Of a DNA stretch of 64,000 nt, positions 16,558-25,555 are shown piece after piece. Where the stretch lies: positions 124,001 through 188,000 of the forward strand of contig WGLY01000003.1 in NCBI GenBank assembly GCA_016125335.1, written 5' to 3'. This DNA is from Frankiales bacterium. Its GTDB lineage: Bacteria; Actinomycetota; Actinomycetes; S36-B12; CAIYMF01. A model generated the notes under the pieces. That model had not been told where the DNA came from and searched no databases. It saw nothing but the letters and a program-made list of their open reading frames with translations. Numbering within the stretch: position 1 is the stretch's first letter; each line of letters starts with the position of its first letter. The position numbers were made by a program, and so were the translations under genes.

Positions 16558-17343
16558 TCAGCCCTGGGGCGTCGTCGGCGCCTCGCCGCGCTTGGCCTTG
16601 CCGCGCCGGAACAGCGACGCGACCGAGAACAGCGGGTCGTACTTCTTGTCCGCGATCCGCTCCTTGAGCGGGATCAGGGCGTTGTCGGTGATGTGGATGT
16701 GCTCGGGGCACACCTCGGTGCAGCACTTCGTGATGTTGCAGTAGCCGATGCCGTGGTCCTCGACGGCGACGTCACGCCGGTCGACGGTGTCGAGCGGGTG
16801 CATGTCCAGCTCGGCGATGCGCATGAGGAAGCGCGGGCCGGAGAAGGTGGACTTGTTGTCCTCGTGGTCGCGCACCGCGTGGCAGGTGTTGTTGCACAGG
16901 AAGCACTCGATGCACTTGCGGAACTCCTGCGAGCGCTCGACGTCCACCTGGGCCATGCGGTAGTCGCCGGGCTCGAGGTCCGCCGGAGGCGCGAACGAGG
17001 GCACCATGCGGGCCTTCGCGTAGTTGTACGAGACGTCGGTCACGAGGTCGCGGATCACCGGGAAGGTCCGCATCGGCGTGATGGTGATGGTCTCGTCCTC
17101 GGCGAACGTGTTCATGCGCGTCATGCACATGAGCCGCGGCCGGCCGTTGACCTCGGCGCTGCACGAGCCGCACTTGCCGGCCTTGCAGTTCCACCGCACG
17201 GCGAGGTCGGGCGCCTGCGTCGCCTGGAGCCGGTGGACGATGTCGAGCACGACCTCGCCCTCGTTGACCTCCACGCTGAAGTCGTGCAGCGCGCCGCCCT
17301 CGTCGTCGCCGCGCCAGACCCGGAGCTTGGCCGTGTAACCCAT
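16558..17343 (-). CDS. sdhB: Succinate dehydrogenase/fumarate reductase iron-sulfur subunit
   Basis: This 261-residue subunit moves electrons from SdhA to the membrane quinone. The N-terminal [2Fe-2S] ligands are in CKAGKCGSC and LMC. The C-terminal ferredoxin half has CIECFLCNNTC and CNITKCCTEVCPE for the [4Fe-4S] and [3Fe-4S] clusters. It follows sdhA with a TGATG junction and is the last gene of the operon, ending just before the hairpin. The gene order C-A-B and a single anchor match the mycobacterial Sdh1 type. Confidence 0.96.
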   Translation of the reverse strand: MGYTAKLRVWRGDDEGGALHDFSVEVNEGEVVLDIVHRLQATQAPDLAVRWNCKAGKCGSCSAEVNGRPRLMCMTRMNTFAEDETITITPMRTFPVIRDLVTDVSYNYAKARMVPSFAPPADLEPGDYRMAQVDVERSQEFRKCIECFLCNNTCHAVRDHEDNKSTFSGPRFLMRIAELDMHPLDTVDRRDVAVEDHGIGYCNITKCCTEVCPEHIHITDNALIPLKERIADKKYDPLFSVASLFRRGKAKRGEAPTTPQG

Positions 17344-19226
17344 CAGTGCGCCACCTTCGGGAGCTCGTCCTCGGTCATGTACTTCTTCAGCTCGTCGACG
17401 TCGAACAGCGCGAGCAGGTCCTCGCGCATCGGCGGGATCGGCTGGCGCCGGATGGCGACGCCGTCGTCCGTGGCCTCGCAGACGATGTTGATCTGGCGCC
17501 ACTCGGCGCTCATCGCCGGGTAGTCGTCGCGGGTGTGCCCGCCCCTGCTCTCGGTGCGCTCGATCGCCGACCGCGCCACCGCCTCGGCCACCAGCAGCAT
17601 GTTGCGCAGGTCGAGGCACAGGTGCCAGCCGGGGTTGTAGGCCCGGCCGCCGGTGACCCCGGCCCGCGCCACGCGGGTCTTGAACTCCTGGAGCCGCTCG
17701 AGCGCCTGGGTCATCTCCGCCTCGGTGCGGATGATGCCGACCAGGTCGTTCATGGTCTGCTGGAGCTCGGCGTGGATCGTGTAGGGGTTCTCCCCGCCCT
17801 CGACCGCGAAGGGCGCGAGCGCCTCGGCCTCGGCGTCGGCCAGCATCTCGTCGGTGACCGCCGGCGCGCCGCCGGTGAGGGCGTCGACGTACATCGCGGC
17901 GCCGAGCCCGGCACGGCGGCCGAACACCAGCAGGTCGGACAGCGAGTTGCCGCCGAGGCGGTTCGACCCGTGCATGCCGCCGGACACCTCGCCGGCCGCG
18001 AACAGGCCGGGCAGCCGGGTCTCCTCGGTGTCCGGGTCGACCTCGACGCCGCCCATCACGTAGTGGCAGGTGGGGCCGACCTCCATCGGCTCCTTGGTGA
18101 TGTCGACGTCGGCCAGCTCCTTGAACTGGTGCCACATCGACGGGAGCTTCTTGCGGATCGTTTCGGCCGGCAGGCGGGTGGAGACGTCGAGGTAGACGCC
18201 GCCGTGCGGCGTGCCGCGCCCGGCCTTGACCTCCGCGTTGATCGCGCGGGCGACCTCGTCGCGGGGCAGCAGCTCCGGCGGGCGCTTGTTGTTGTCCGGG
18301 TCGGTGTACCAGCGGTCGCCCTCCTCGGGCGTGGTGGCGTACTGCGCCTTGAACACGTCCGGGATGTAGTCGAACATGAACCGCTTGCCCTCGGAGTTGG
18401 TGAGGATGCCGCCGTCGCCGCGGACCGACTCCGTCACCAGGATCCCCTTGACCGACGGCGGCCAGACCATGCCGGTGGGGTGGAACTGGATGAACTCCAT
18501 GTTGAGGGCGGTCGCGCCGGCGCGCATCGCCAGCGCGTGGCCGTCGCCGGTGTACTCCCACGAGCCGCTGGTGACCTTGAAGGTCTTGCCGATGCCGCCG
18601 GTGGCGAGGACGACGGCGGGCGCCTCGAAGGCCACCAGGTCGCCGGTCTCGCGGTAGTAGCCGAACGCGCCGGCCATGCGGCCGTCGTTGACGAGCAGGC
18701 GGGTGATCGTGACCTCGGCGAAGACCTTGATCATCGACTCGTAGTCGCCGGTCTCGCGGAAGTCCTCCTGCTGGAGCGACACGATCTTCTGCTGCAGGGT
18801 GCGGATGAGCTCGAGGCCGGACCGGTCGCCCACGTGGGCGAGGCGCGGGTACTCGTGACCGCCGAAGTTGCGCTGGCTGATCTTGCCCTCGGGCGTGCGG
18901 TCGAACAGCGCGCCGTAGGTCTCGAGCTCCCACACCCGCGAGGGCGCCTCCTTGGCGTGCAGCTCGGCCATCCGCCAGGAGTTGAGGAACTTGCCGCCGC
19001 GCATGGTGTCGCGGAAGTGGACCATCCAGTTGTCGTGGTCGTTGACGTTGCCCATCGCCGCGGCGATGCCGCCCTCGGCCATGACCGTGTGCGCCTTGCC
19101 GAACAGCGACTTGCAGATGATCGCCGTCTTCTTGCCCTGGCTGCGCGCCTCGATCGCGGCGCGGAGGCCGGCGCCGCCGGCGCCGATCACCACGACGTCG
19201 TAGGAGTGCCGCTCGAGGTCGGTCAT
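17343..19226 (-). CDS. sdhA: Succinate dehydrogenase/fumarate reductase flavoprotein subunit
   Basis: This 627-residue catalytic subunit has the FAD-binding VVIGAGGAGLRAAIEA at the N-terminus and the flavin-linking histidine in SLFGKAHTVMAEGGIAA. The active-site region includes IQFHPTGM and GEVSGGMHGSNRLGGNSL. It oxidises succinate to fumarate on the cytoplasmic face. It starts ATG 19226, 31 bases after sdhC, and overlaps the sdhB start. Confidence 0.97.
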   Translation of the reverse strand: MTDLERHSYDVVVIGAGGAGLRAAIEARSQGKKTAIICKSLFGKAHTVMAEGGIAAAMGNVNDHDNWMVHFRDTMRGGKFLNSWRMAELHAKEAPSRVWELETYGALFDRTPEGKISQRNFGGHEYPRLAHVGDRSGLELIRTLQQKIVSLQQEDFRETGDYESMIKVFAEVTITRLLVNDGRMAGAFGYYRETGDLVAFEAPAVVLATGGIGKTFKVTSGSWEYTGDGHALAMRAGATALNMEFIQFHPTGMVWPPSVKGILVTESVRGDGGILTNSEGKRFMFDYIPDVFKAQYATTPEEGDRWYTDPDNNKRPPELLPRDEVARAINAEVKAGRGTPHGGVYLDVSTRLPAETIRKKLPSMWHQFKELADVDITKEPMEVGPTCHYVMGGVEVDPDTEETRLPGLFAAGEVSGGMHGSNRLGGNSLSDLLVFGRRAGLGAAMYVDALTGGAPAVTDEMLADAEAEALAPFAVEGGENPYTIHAELQQTMNDLVGIIRTEAEMTQALERLQEFKTRVARAGVTGGRAYNPGWHLCLDLRNMLLVAEAVARSAIERTESRGGHTRDDYPAMSAEWRQINIVCEATDDGVAIRRQPIPPMREDLLALFDVDELKKYMTEDELPKVAH

Positions 19227-19257
19227 GGGTGCCCTTTCGGCGAGACGAGCGGGTCGG

Positions 19258-20046
19258 TCAGACCCAGGAACCGGTGATGGTGCCGGAGGCCAGCAGGTAG
19301 ACCCAGAAGTCGGCCAGCACGACCGTGCAGAGCGACACCCAGGCCCACAGCATGTGCCGCGAGTTCAGCTTCGAGATCAGGGTCCACATCTGGTAGCGCA
19401 CCGGGTGGCGGGAGAAGTGGGTGATCCGGCCGCCCACCGCGTTGCGGCAGGAGTGGCACGACAGGCTGTAGAGCCACAGGCAGGCGGCGTTCACGGTGAG
19501 GATCAGCGTGCCGACGCCGACGTGGCCCCAGTTCCCCTCGTGGTCGCGGAAGGCGAGGATCGCGTCCCACGTGAGGATGACGTTGAGCACCAGGCCGAGG
19601 TAGAAGGCGTACCGGTGCACGTTGTTGAGGATCAGCGGCAGCCGGCGCTCGCCCGAGTACCCGCCGTGCGGCTCGGCCACGGCGCAGGCCGGCGGCGAGA
19701 GCCAGAACGAGCGGTAGTAGGCCTTGCGGTAGTAGTAGCAGGTGAAGCGGAAGGCCAGCGGGATCCACGCGGTGAGCAGCGCGGGCGACATCTTCCAGAA
19801 GGAGATGGGCGTGTTGGCGAAGCCGGCGTCGGGCACGCAGTTGGTCGACAGGCAGGGCGAGTAGTACACGGAGATGTACGGCTCGTAGAAGTAGTACTTG
19901 TTGCTGAAGACGCGCCAGGCGGAGTAGACGACGAACGCCGTGAGCGCGAGGAAGGTGACCAGCGGCTGGACCCACCAGCGGTCCGTGCGCAGGGTCTTGG
20001 CGCTGATCTGCGCGCGGCCTGGTGCCTCGATGCCGGTGGTGGCCAT
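19258..20046 (-). CDS. sdhC: Succinate dehydrogenase membrane anchor subunit (Sdh1 type)
   Basis: This 262-residue protein has five or so predicted membrane segments (for example VQPLVTFLALTAFVVYS, HRYAFYLGLVLNVILTW, TLILTVNAACLWLYS and LWAWVSLCTVVLADFWVYLLA). It is the only anchor encoded in the operon, as in mycobacterial Sdh1. A loop with SPCLSTNCVPDAG and a CHSC motif is notable. A start at 20154 is possible, but ATG 20046 gives the usual Met-Ala-Thr beginning. Confidence 0.88.
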   Translation of the reverse strand: MATTGIEAPGRAQISAKTLRTDRWWVQPLVTFLALTAFVVYSAWRVFSNKYYFYEPYISVYYSPCLSTNCVPDAGFANTPISFWKMSPALLTAWIPLAFRFTCYYYRKAYYRSFWLSPPACAVAEPHGGYSGERRLPLILNNVHRYAFYLGLVLNVILTWDAILAFRDHEGNWGHVGVGTLILTVNAACLWLYSLSCHSCRNAVGGRITHFSRHPVRYQMWTLISKLNSRHMLWAWVSLCTVVLADFWVYLLASGTITGSWV

Positions 20047-20218
20047 ACAGCGCCCGCCCGTCCTGTGTCGGTCCCGTTGACGATTGCTGAGTGTGCCACT
20101 GCACCCTCCCGGCCGCTCCCCCCGGTCCGCGGGGTTCCGGGTGACATGGGCCACAGGCCCCGGCAGGCTCCGGGGAGCCTCCCCGGGGCGCCGCGGCCCG
20201 CGTGCGGCGGCCCGTCGC

Positions 20219-20224
20219 TACGGT
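20219..20224 (+). promoter_or_regulatory. -10 box (TACGGT) of the M20 peptidase gene
   Basis: TACGGT ends six bases before GTG 20231; probable leaderless start. Confidence 0.5.
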
Positions 20225-20230
20225 GCTCCG

Positions 20231-21604
20231 GTGACCGCAGGCACGCACGCCGGGCAGCCGGCCTCCCCCGATCCGGCCCCCGAGACCGACCCCGACGCCG
20301 GGCGGCGGGGCGAGGAGGCGGTCGCCCTGGCCGTCGACCTCATCCGGGTCGACTCCACGAACGGGAACGAGACCGCGGTGGCCGAGGTGCTCGCCGCCTA
20401 CCTCGAGGGCGACGGCGTCGAGGTGGAGCTGGTGGCCCGCGACCCGCGCCGGGCCAACCTCGTGGCGCGCCTGCGCGGCACCGGCGGGGGCCCGTCCCTG
20501 GCGTTCGTGGGGCACAGCGACGTCGTGCCGGCCGACCCGCGCGACTGGACCCACCCGCCGTTCGCCGCCGTGGTCGACGACGCCGGCTACCTCTGGGGGC
20601 GCGGCGCGGTCGACATGAAGGGCGAGGTGACGGCCCGGGCCGCCGCCCTGCGCTCGCTGGCCCGCTCGGGGTGGCGCGGCCGAGGCGACCTGCTGCTCGT
20701 GGTGGTGGCCGACGAGGAGGACGGCGCAGCCGCCGTCGGCATGAACTGGCTCGTGGACGAGCGCCCCGACATCGCCGCCGACTACGCGCTCAACGAGGGC
20801 GGGGGCATGCGCTTCTCGCTGGCCGACGGCCGCCACCTCGTCGAGGTGTCCGTGGGCGAGAAGGGCACCTGCCCGGTGCGGGTCGAGGCGCTGGGCGAGG
20901 CCGGCCACGCCTCCACCCCCACCCTCGGCGACAACGCCGTCCCCCTCCTCGCGCAGCTGCTCGTGCGGATCGGGCGGGGCGAGGCGCAGCCGGCCGACCA
21001 CCCCGCCGTCCGGGCGATGCTCGACGCCCTGCTCGGCCCCGGTGCCGTGGACCGGCTCGGCCTGGCCGAGGCGCTCCGCCGGGCCGGCGCGCTGCACCCC
21101 ACGCTCGCCGACAGCCTCCCGGCGGTCGCCGGCACGACGATGGCGCCGACCGTGCTGCACGGGTCGGCGGCGCGCAACGTGATGCCGGCCCGCGCCGCGG
21201 TGGAGCTCGACTGCCGGATCCTGCCGGGCACCACCGAGGACGAGGTGCTCGCCGCCGTGCGCGCCCGGCTCGGCGACGACCTCGCCTACGAGCTCTCGCT
21301 GGCGGAGCCCGCGGTGCACGGCAACGCGTCCGCGCCCGAGGGGCCGCTGTGGGACGTCGTGCGCCGCTGGAGCGCCGAGCACGTGGGGGCCGAGCCGTTC
21401 CCCACCCTGTGCTCGGGCTTCACCGACTCCGTCTACCTGCGCCGGGCGTTCGGGACTGTCGCCTACGGGTTCAGCCCCTTCCGGACGACGCCCACCGAGG
21501 TGCTCGAGGCCGGCTACCACAACGCCGACGAGCGCGTGCACGTCGACGACGTCGCGCTCTCGGCGCACTTCCACGCCGACGCGGCCCGGTCGCTGCTGGG
21601 CTGA
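20231..21604 (+). CDS. M20 family metallopeptidase
   Basis: This 457-residue zinc peptidase/deacylase has the M20 metal ligands in FVGHSDVVP (His), GRGAVDMKGE (Asp), VVADEEDG (Glu pair) and a C-terminal GYHNADERV (His). A dimerisation domain with GEAGHASTPTLGDNAV lies between them. It is close to the ArgE/DapE/CPG2 group. No arg or dap genes are nearby, so general peptide or amide turnover is the safest call. The GTG start follows TACGGT by six bases. It faces the MetE-like gene. Confidence 0.93.
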   Translation: MTAGTHAGQPASPDPAPETDPDAGRRGEEAVALAVDLIRVDSTNGNETAVAEVLAAYLEGDGVEVELVARDPRRANLVARLRGTGGGPSLAFVGHSDVVPADPRDWTHPPFAAVVDDAGYLWGRGAVDMKGEVTARAAALRSLARSGWRGRGDLLLVVVADEEDGAAAVGMNWLVDERPDIAADYALNEGGGMRFSLADGRHLVEVSVGEKGTCPVRVEALGEAGHASTPTLGDNAVPLLAQLLVRIGRGEAQPADHPAVRAMLDALLGPGAVDRLGLAEALRRAGALHPTLADSLPAVAGTTMAPTVLHGSAARNVMPARAAVELDCRILPGTTEDEVLAAVRARLGDDLAYELSLAEPAVHGNASAPEGPLWDVVRRWSAEHVGAEPFPTLCSGFTDSVYLRRAFGTVAYGFSPFRTTPTEVLEAGYHNADERVHVDDVALSAHFHADAARSLLG

Positions 21605-21624
21605 CCGGCCCGCCGCGCGGTCAG
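21601..21624. terminator. Palindrome spanning two convergent stop codons
   Basis: CTGACCG (21601-21607) pairs with CGGTCAG (21618-21624) over a 10-base loop, each arm containing the TGA of one convergent gene. It may act as a short bidirectional terminator. Confidence 0.35.
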
Positions 21625-22652
21625 TCCGCGCAGAGGTCGCCGATCCGGTCGAGGGCGGCGAGGGCCGCGCCGCGCTCGCGGCGGCCGAGGCCGCACGAGG
21701 TCGAGATGTCCACCCGCGACCCGACGGTGTCCTCCACCACCGTGCGCAGCCGCAGCTGCTCGGCCAGCGACTGCCCCTCGTGCGCGATCCCGGCGACGAA
21801 CCGGGTCGAGGGCCCGAGCCGCAGCCCGGACAGCGGCGCGTAGAACGCGGGGTCGAGCGGCGGGGGGTCGTCCGCCGCGGCGAAGGGGGCGTGGACGAAC
21901 TCCAGCGGCCGCCCGGCCGGCCACGCCCTCGCGACCGCGTTGGCCAGCTGCACGAGCGGTCCGGCGTCGCCCATCCGACCGAGCGCCTTGTGGTTCATGT
22001 CGCCCAGGCACAGGTGGACGCCGAACCTCGTGCCGGGGGCGGCGCCCCCGGCCAGCGCCGCGATGCGCCCGCCGAGCACCCGCGCGAGGGCCGCCTGCGC
22101 CGGGCCCGGAGCCTGGGCCACCAGCACCAGCTCGGCCGGCACCTCGATCTGGAACACCGCCTTGCCGCCGGTGATCCGCTGCACGGCGCGGACCTCGTGG
22201 AGCGTCGCCTCCGTGAACGCGCGCCGCTGGCGCAGCCCGGCGACCGGTCCGAGCGTGAACAGGGCCATGTCGGTGTCGCCCGGCGTGCCGACCTGGAACA
22301 CGACGTCGTCGCGGCCGAGCTCGGCGGTCACCTCGTCGAAGACCGGGAGGCTGGCGGTGACGGCGGCGACGTGGCCGAAGTCGAGCGAGGCCCCGTAGAG
22401 CCGGTGGCCCTTGCGCACCTTGAACCGCGGGATGTCGTCGTAGTCCGACCACGTGCCGTTGCGCACCAGCTCGAGGTCCGGGTGCGCGCGCAGCGACCCG
22501 ATGATGTGGATGATCCAGTTGCGCCGGGGCCCGGTCTCGCCGTCGGGGAGGCTCACGACGTGCGGCCCGAGCTTCTCCAGGGCCGTGGTCATCGCCTCGC
22601 GCGCCGAGTCCCCCGGCAGGCTCCCCACCAGGTGGGCCCGCCGTCCGCTCAC
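21621..22652 (-). CDS. MetE/UROD-fold protein of unknown function
   Basis: This 343-residue protein opens AHLVGSLPGDSAREAM and has LPDGETGPRRNWI, FGVHLCLGDMNHKALG, PLEFVHAPFAA and a C-terminal SRVDISTSCGLGRRE. The last segment resembles the zinc-binding end of cobalamin-independent methionine synthase (xxPSCGLxxR). It is too short to be MetE, and the N-terminal folate half is missing. Members are usually just called UROD/MetE-like. A methyl or alkyl transfer role is inference. The GTG start has GAGGAGG seven bases upstream, and CAGGAT at 22679-22684 is a possible -10. Confidence 0.75.
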   Translation of the reverse strand: MSGRRAHLVGSLPGDSAREAMTTALEKLGPHVVSLPDGETGPRRNWIIHIIGSLRAHPDLELVRNGTWSDYDDIPRFKVRKGHRLYGASLDFGHVAAVTASLPVFDEVTAELGRDDVVFQVGTPGDTDMALFTLGPVAGLRQRRAFTEATLHEVRAVQRITGGKAVFQIEVPAELVLVAQAPGPAQAALARVLGGRIAALAGGAAPGTRFGVHLCLGDMNHKALGRMGDAGPLVQLANAVARAWPAGRPLEFVHAPFAAADDPPPLDPAFYAPLSGLRLGPSTRFVAGIAHEGQSLAEQLRLRTVVEDTVGSRVDISTSCGLGRRERGAALAALDRIGDLCAD

Positions 22653-22744
22653 GTCCGCCTCCTCGCCGTCGGGCCTCCATCCTGTCGAGCCGGGGCCCGT
22701 GGCGGAAGAAGCACGACGGCGCGGGCCGCGCGGCGGTCGGCCGC

Positions 22745-23968
22745 TCAGCCGTCGCCGTCGAGCGGGTGCACCACGAGCCCGCTGGCCAGCTTGGGCTCGA
22801 ACCACGTGGACTTGGGCGGCATCACGTGCCCGGCGTCGGCCACCGCGACCAGCTCCTCGATCGACGTCGGGTGGAGCGTGAAGCCCACGGCCGCACCCTC
22901 GGCCACCAGCCGCTCGATCTCCGCGGAGCCCCGGATCCCGCCCACGAACGCGATGCGGGTGTCGGTGCGCGGGTCGGCGATGCCCAGCAGCGGGGCCAGC
23001 ACGCGGTCCTGGAGCACCGAGACGTCGAGCCGGGCGAGGACGTCGTCCTCCGCGACGTCGCGCGCGCGTGCCAGGTACCAGCGGCCGTCGAGGTGCACGC
23101 CGAGCTCGTGCCGCGACGCCGGGGACACCGCGCCGGGGGCCGGCTCGACGTCGACCACCTCGGCCAGCGCGGCCAGGAACTGCTCCGGTGTGCGCCCGCC
23201 GAGGTCGCGCACGACGCGGTTGTAGGCCATCACGTGGACGTCGTCGAGCGGGAACACCACCGCGAGGAACGCGTCGTGCTCCCCCGGCCGGCCCGCGCGC
23301 AGGGCGTGCACCCGCGACGCCGCGGCGCTGCGGTGGTGGCCGTCGGCCACGTAGAGGTCGCCTACTCCGCCGAGCGCCCGGTGCAGGGCCGCCACCTCGG
23401 CGGGGTCGTCGACCACCCACAGCGTGTGCCGGACGCCGTCGCGGGTCTCGACGTCGGTGCGCGGCTCGCGCCCGGTCACCCGCGCGACGATCTCCGCGAC
23501 GTCGGAGGACCGCCGGCCCACCAGGAACACCGGCTCGTCCTGCGCGTCGAGCGCGTCGACGTGGCGGACCCGGTCGAGCTCCTTGTCCGGGCGGGTGTGC
23601 TCGTGGATCCGCACGCGGCCCGCGTCGTAGTCCTCCACCGAGACCGCCGCGACGACCCCGGTCTGGACGACCTCGCCCATGCGCAGGCGGTAGACCGAGT
23701 AGGTCGGGCCGGTGTCGCGCTCCAGGACGCCGCGAGCCACCAGCTCGTCGAGGTGGCGCCGCCCCAGCGCGTAGACGTCGTCGGCATGCGGGTCGGCGTC
23801 GTCGGGCAGCTCGATCTCGGGACGGGTGACGCGGAAGAACGAGTCCGGGTCGCCGTCGGCCCAGGCACGGGCCTCGGCCGTGTCGACCACGTCGTACGGG
23901 GGGCACAGCACGCGGGCCTCGAGCCCCGGCGCCGGGCGCAGCGCGCGGAACGGGCGTACGTCGACCAC
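22745..23968 (-). CDS. DUF1015 family protein
   Basis: This 407-residue member of DUF1015 (COG4198) has the family blocks RPFRALRPAP, CPPYDVVD, RIHEHTRPDKELDRVRH, YVADGHHRSAAASR, VMAYNRVVRDL and the C-terminal VMPPKSTWFEPKL. The conserved GHHR and HEHT histidines suggest an enzyme, but the reaction is not established. GGAGGAGG lies five bases before the GTG. It is a single gene between the MetE-like and ppgK genes on the same strand. Confidence 0.92.
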   Translation of the reverse strand: MVDVRPFRALRPAPGLEARVLCPPYDVVDTAEARAWADGDPDSFFRVTRPEIELPDDADPHADDVYALGRRHLDELVARGVLERDTGPTYSVYRLRMGEVVQTGVVAAVSVEDYDAGRVRIHEHTRPDKELDRVRHVDALDAQDEPVFLVGRRSSDVAEIVARVTGREPRTDVETRDGVRHTLWVVDDPAEVAALHRALGGVGDLYVADGHHRSAAASRVHALRAGRPGEHDAFLAVVFPLDDVHVMAYNRVVRDLGGRTPEQFLAALAEVVDVEPAPGAVSPASRHELGVHLDGRWYLARARDVAEDDVLARLDVSVLQDRVLAPLLGIADPRTDTRIAFVGGIRGSAEIERLVAEGAAVGFTLHPTSIEELVAVADAGHVMPPKSTWFEPKLASGLVVHPLDGDG

Positions 23969-24033
23969 GCCGGCCTCCTCCGTGTCCTGGCCCCTGCGGC
24001 ACGGGAGAACCTAGCCGGTCGCGCGGCAGGGGC

Positions 24034-24798
24034 TCAGTCGCGGCCCGGACCGTGCCCGAGCTCCCAGGCCCGCACGCCGCCGACGATCCCCGCGGTGTTG
24101 GGCACGATGACGACGTCGTCGCCCAGCTCGGCCACCACCTCGGGCCGGATCACGCGCGCGTTGCCGCCGCCGATGTAGAGCCGGTCCCACACGAAGACCG
24201 GGCGCAGCGCGTCCACCACGCGACGGACCCGGCGCGACCAGAACGCCGGCCCGAGGCGGCGGCGCTCCTTGTCGCCGATGTAGGTGTCGTAGGACAGCCC
24301 CCAGCGCACCGGCGCCTGGGAGAGCTCGAGGTGGGGCGCCAGGCGCCCGCCGTCGAAGAGGGCGCAGCCCAGGCCGGTGCCGAGCGTGAGCACGAGCTCG
24401 AGCCCGGCCCCGGTGACCACCCCGGCGCCGTGCACCTCCGCGTCGTTGAGCACGAGCGTGGGGACGGCGAGCCGCTGCTCGAGCGCGGCCCGCACGTCGA
24501 ACCCGGACCACTCCTCCACCAGGCGCGCCACGGGCCGCGAGCGCGGTCCGCTCTCGGTCACGTAGTGCGGCGTGGTGATCACGACGCCGTGGCGGATCAT
24601 CCCCGGCACCCCCACGGTGGCGCGGTCCGCCCGCGGCAGGCGCTCGGCCAGCTCGGCCAGGGTGTCGAGGAAGCGGGCGACCGGCAGCGGGTACGGCGTG
24701 GGCACGCGCACCGGCCGGGCGTGCAGCGTGCCGGCGGGGTCGAGCACCGAGGCCTTGATCCCGGTGCCGCCGCAGTCGACCGCGAGCGTCATGGTCAC
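24034..24798 (-). CDS. ppgK: Polyphosphate glucokinase
   Basis: This 254-residue ROK-family kinase uses polyphosphate or ATP to phosphorylate glucose, a trait of actinobacteria. Landmarks are the N-terminal phosphate loop AVDCGGTGIKASV, LNDAEVHGAG (sugar-binding N-D), LTLGTGLGCALFDGG and the C-terminal LYIGGGNARVI. It lacks the Zn-binding CxCGxxGC loop of other ROK kinases, as PpgK does. CAGACT lies seven bases before GTG 24798, which favours that start over ATG 24792. A polyphosphate kinase 2 gene occurs at 47.5 kb. Confidence 0.92.
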   Translation of the reverse strand: MTMTLAVDCGGTGIKASVLDPAGTLHARPVRVPTPYPLPVARFLDTLAELAERLPRADRATVGVPGMIRHGVVITTPHYVTESGPRSRPVARLVEEWSGFDVRAALEQRLAVPTLVLNDAEVHGAGVVTGAGLELVLTLGTGLGCALFDGGRLAPHLELSQAPVRWGLSYDTYIGDKERRRLGPAFWSRRVRRVVDALRPVFVWDRLYIGGGNARVIRPEVVAELGDDVVIVPNTAGIVGGVRAWELGHGPGRD

Positions 24799-24805
24799 GC
24801 CGGCC

Positions 24806-24811
24806 AGTCTG
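24806..24811 (-). promoter_or_regulatory. -10 box (CAGACT) of ppgK
   Basis: Minus-strand CAGACT ends seven bases before GTG 24798. Confidence 0.35.
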
Positions 24812-24857
24812 GCCCGCGCGACCGGCCGGGGGCCGGGGACACGCGCGGACGGTCAGA

Positions 24858-24872
24858 CGAACACGTGTACGA
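24858..24872 (+). promoter_or_regulatory. Candidate LexA (SOS) box upstream of alkB
   Basis: CGAACACGTGTACGA fits the actinobacterial SOS box CGAAC-N4-GTTCG with one change (GTACG). It covers the expected -35 position, nine bases before the TAGCGT -10 box, which is ideal for repression. Confidence 0.6.
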
Positions 24873-24880
24873 CTCCGTGC

Positions 24881-24886
24881 TAGCGT
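24881..24886 (+). promoter_or_regulatory. -10 box (TAGCGT) of alkB
   Basis: TAGCGT ends six bases before ATG 24893, so the mRNA is probably leaderless. Confidence 0.55.
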
Positions 24887-24892
24887 CGCCCC

Positions 24893-25522
24893 ATGGCGCT
24901 CGCGGTCCAGGCCTCGCTGCTCGACCAGCAGGACGCGCCGCTCCTGGGCCCGCTCGCCGGCCGGGTGCGGCGCACCCCGCTCGCCCATGGCGCCTGGGTC
25001 GACCACCTGCCGGGCTGGGTCGCCGGGTCCGACGCCGTCCTCGAGACGCTCCTGCACACCGTGCCGTGGCGCCACGAGCGCCGCCGGATGTACGAGCGCG
25101 TGGTCGACGTCCCGCGGCTCGTCGCCTGGTACGACGAGGGCGTCGCGCTGCCCCACCCGCTGCTCGAGGAGGCGCGGGAGGCGCTCTCGCGCCACTACCG
25201 CCCCGAGCTCGGCGAGCCCTTCGTCACGGCCGGCTGCTGCCTCTACCGCGACGGGCGCGACTCCGTGGCCTGGCACGGCGACACGATCGGGCGGTCCGCC
25301 CACGAGGACACGCTGGTGGCCATCGTGTCGTTCGGCTCGCCGCGCTCGCTGCTGCTGCGCCCGCGCGCCGGAGGTGCGAGCACGGCCTTCCGCCTCGGCC
25401 ACGGCGACCTGGTGGTCATGGGCGGCTCGTGCCAGCGCACCTGGGAGCACGCGGTGCCCAAGACCGCCCGGGCCGTGGGTCCGCGGGTGAGCGTGCAGCT
25501 GCGGCCCCGCGGCGTCGCCTGA
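24893..25522 (+). CDS. AlkB-like 2-oxoglutarate/Fe(II) dioxygenase (DNA alkylation repair)
   Basis: AlkB-family enzymes remove methyl groups from damaged bases by oxidative demethylation. This 209-residue protein has the iron ligands H-x-D in VAWHGDTIG and the distal histidine in TWEHAVPKT. The 2-oxoglutarate-binding arginines are in VGPRVSVQLR, and VVMGGSCQRTWEH matches the family strand before the distal His. It is closer to the ALKBH2/AlkB group than to lipid-modifying relatives. A candidate SOS box and a -10 box directly precede it, so DNA-damage control is plausible. Confidence 0.93.
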   Translation: MALAVQASLLDQQDAPLLGPLAGRVRRTPLAHGAWVDHLPGWVAGSDAVLETLLHTVPWRHERRRMYERVVDVPRLVAWYDEGVALPHPLLEEAREALSRHYRPELGEPFVTAGCCLYRDGRDSVAWHGDTIGRSAHEDTLVAIVSFGSPRSLLLRPRAGGASTAFRLGHGDLVVMGGSCQRTWEHAVPKTARAVGPRVSVQLRPRGVA

Positions 25523-25555
25523 GCAGGGCCACGCAGGGGCCGGTCCCGGCCGGCG

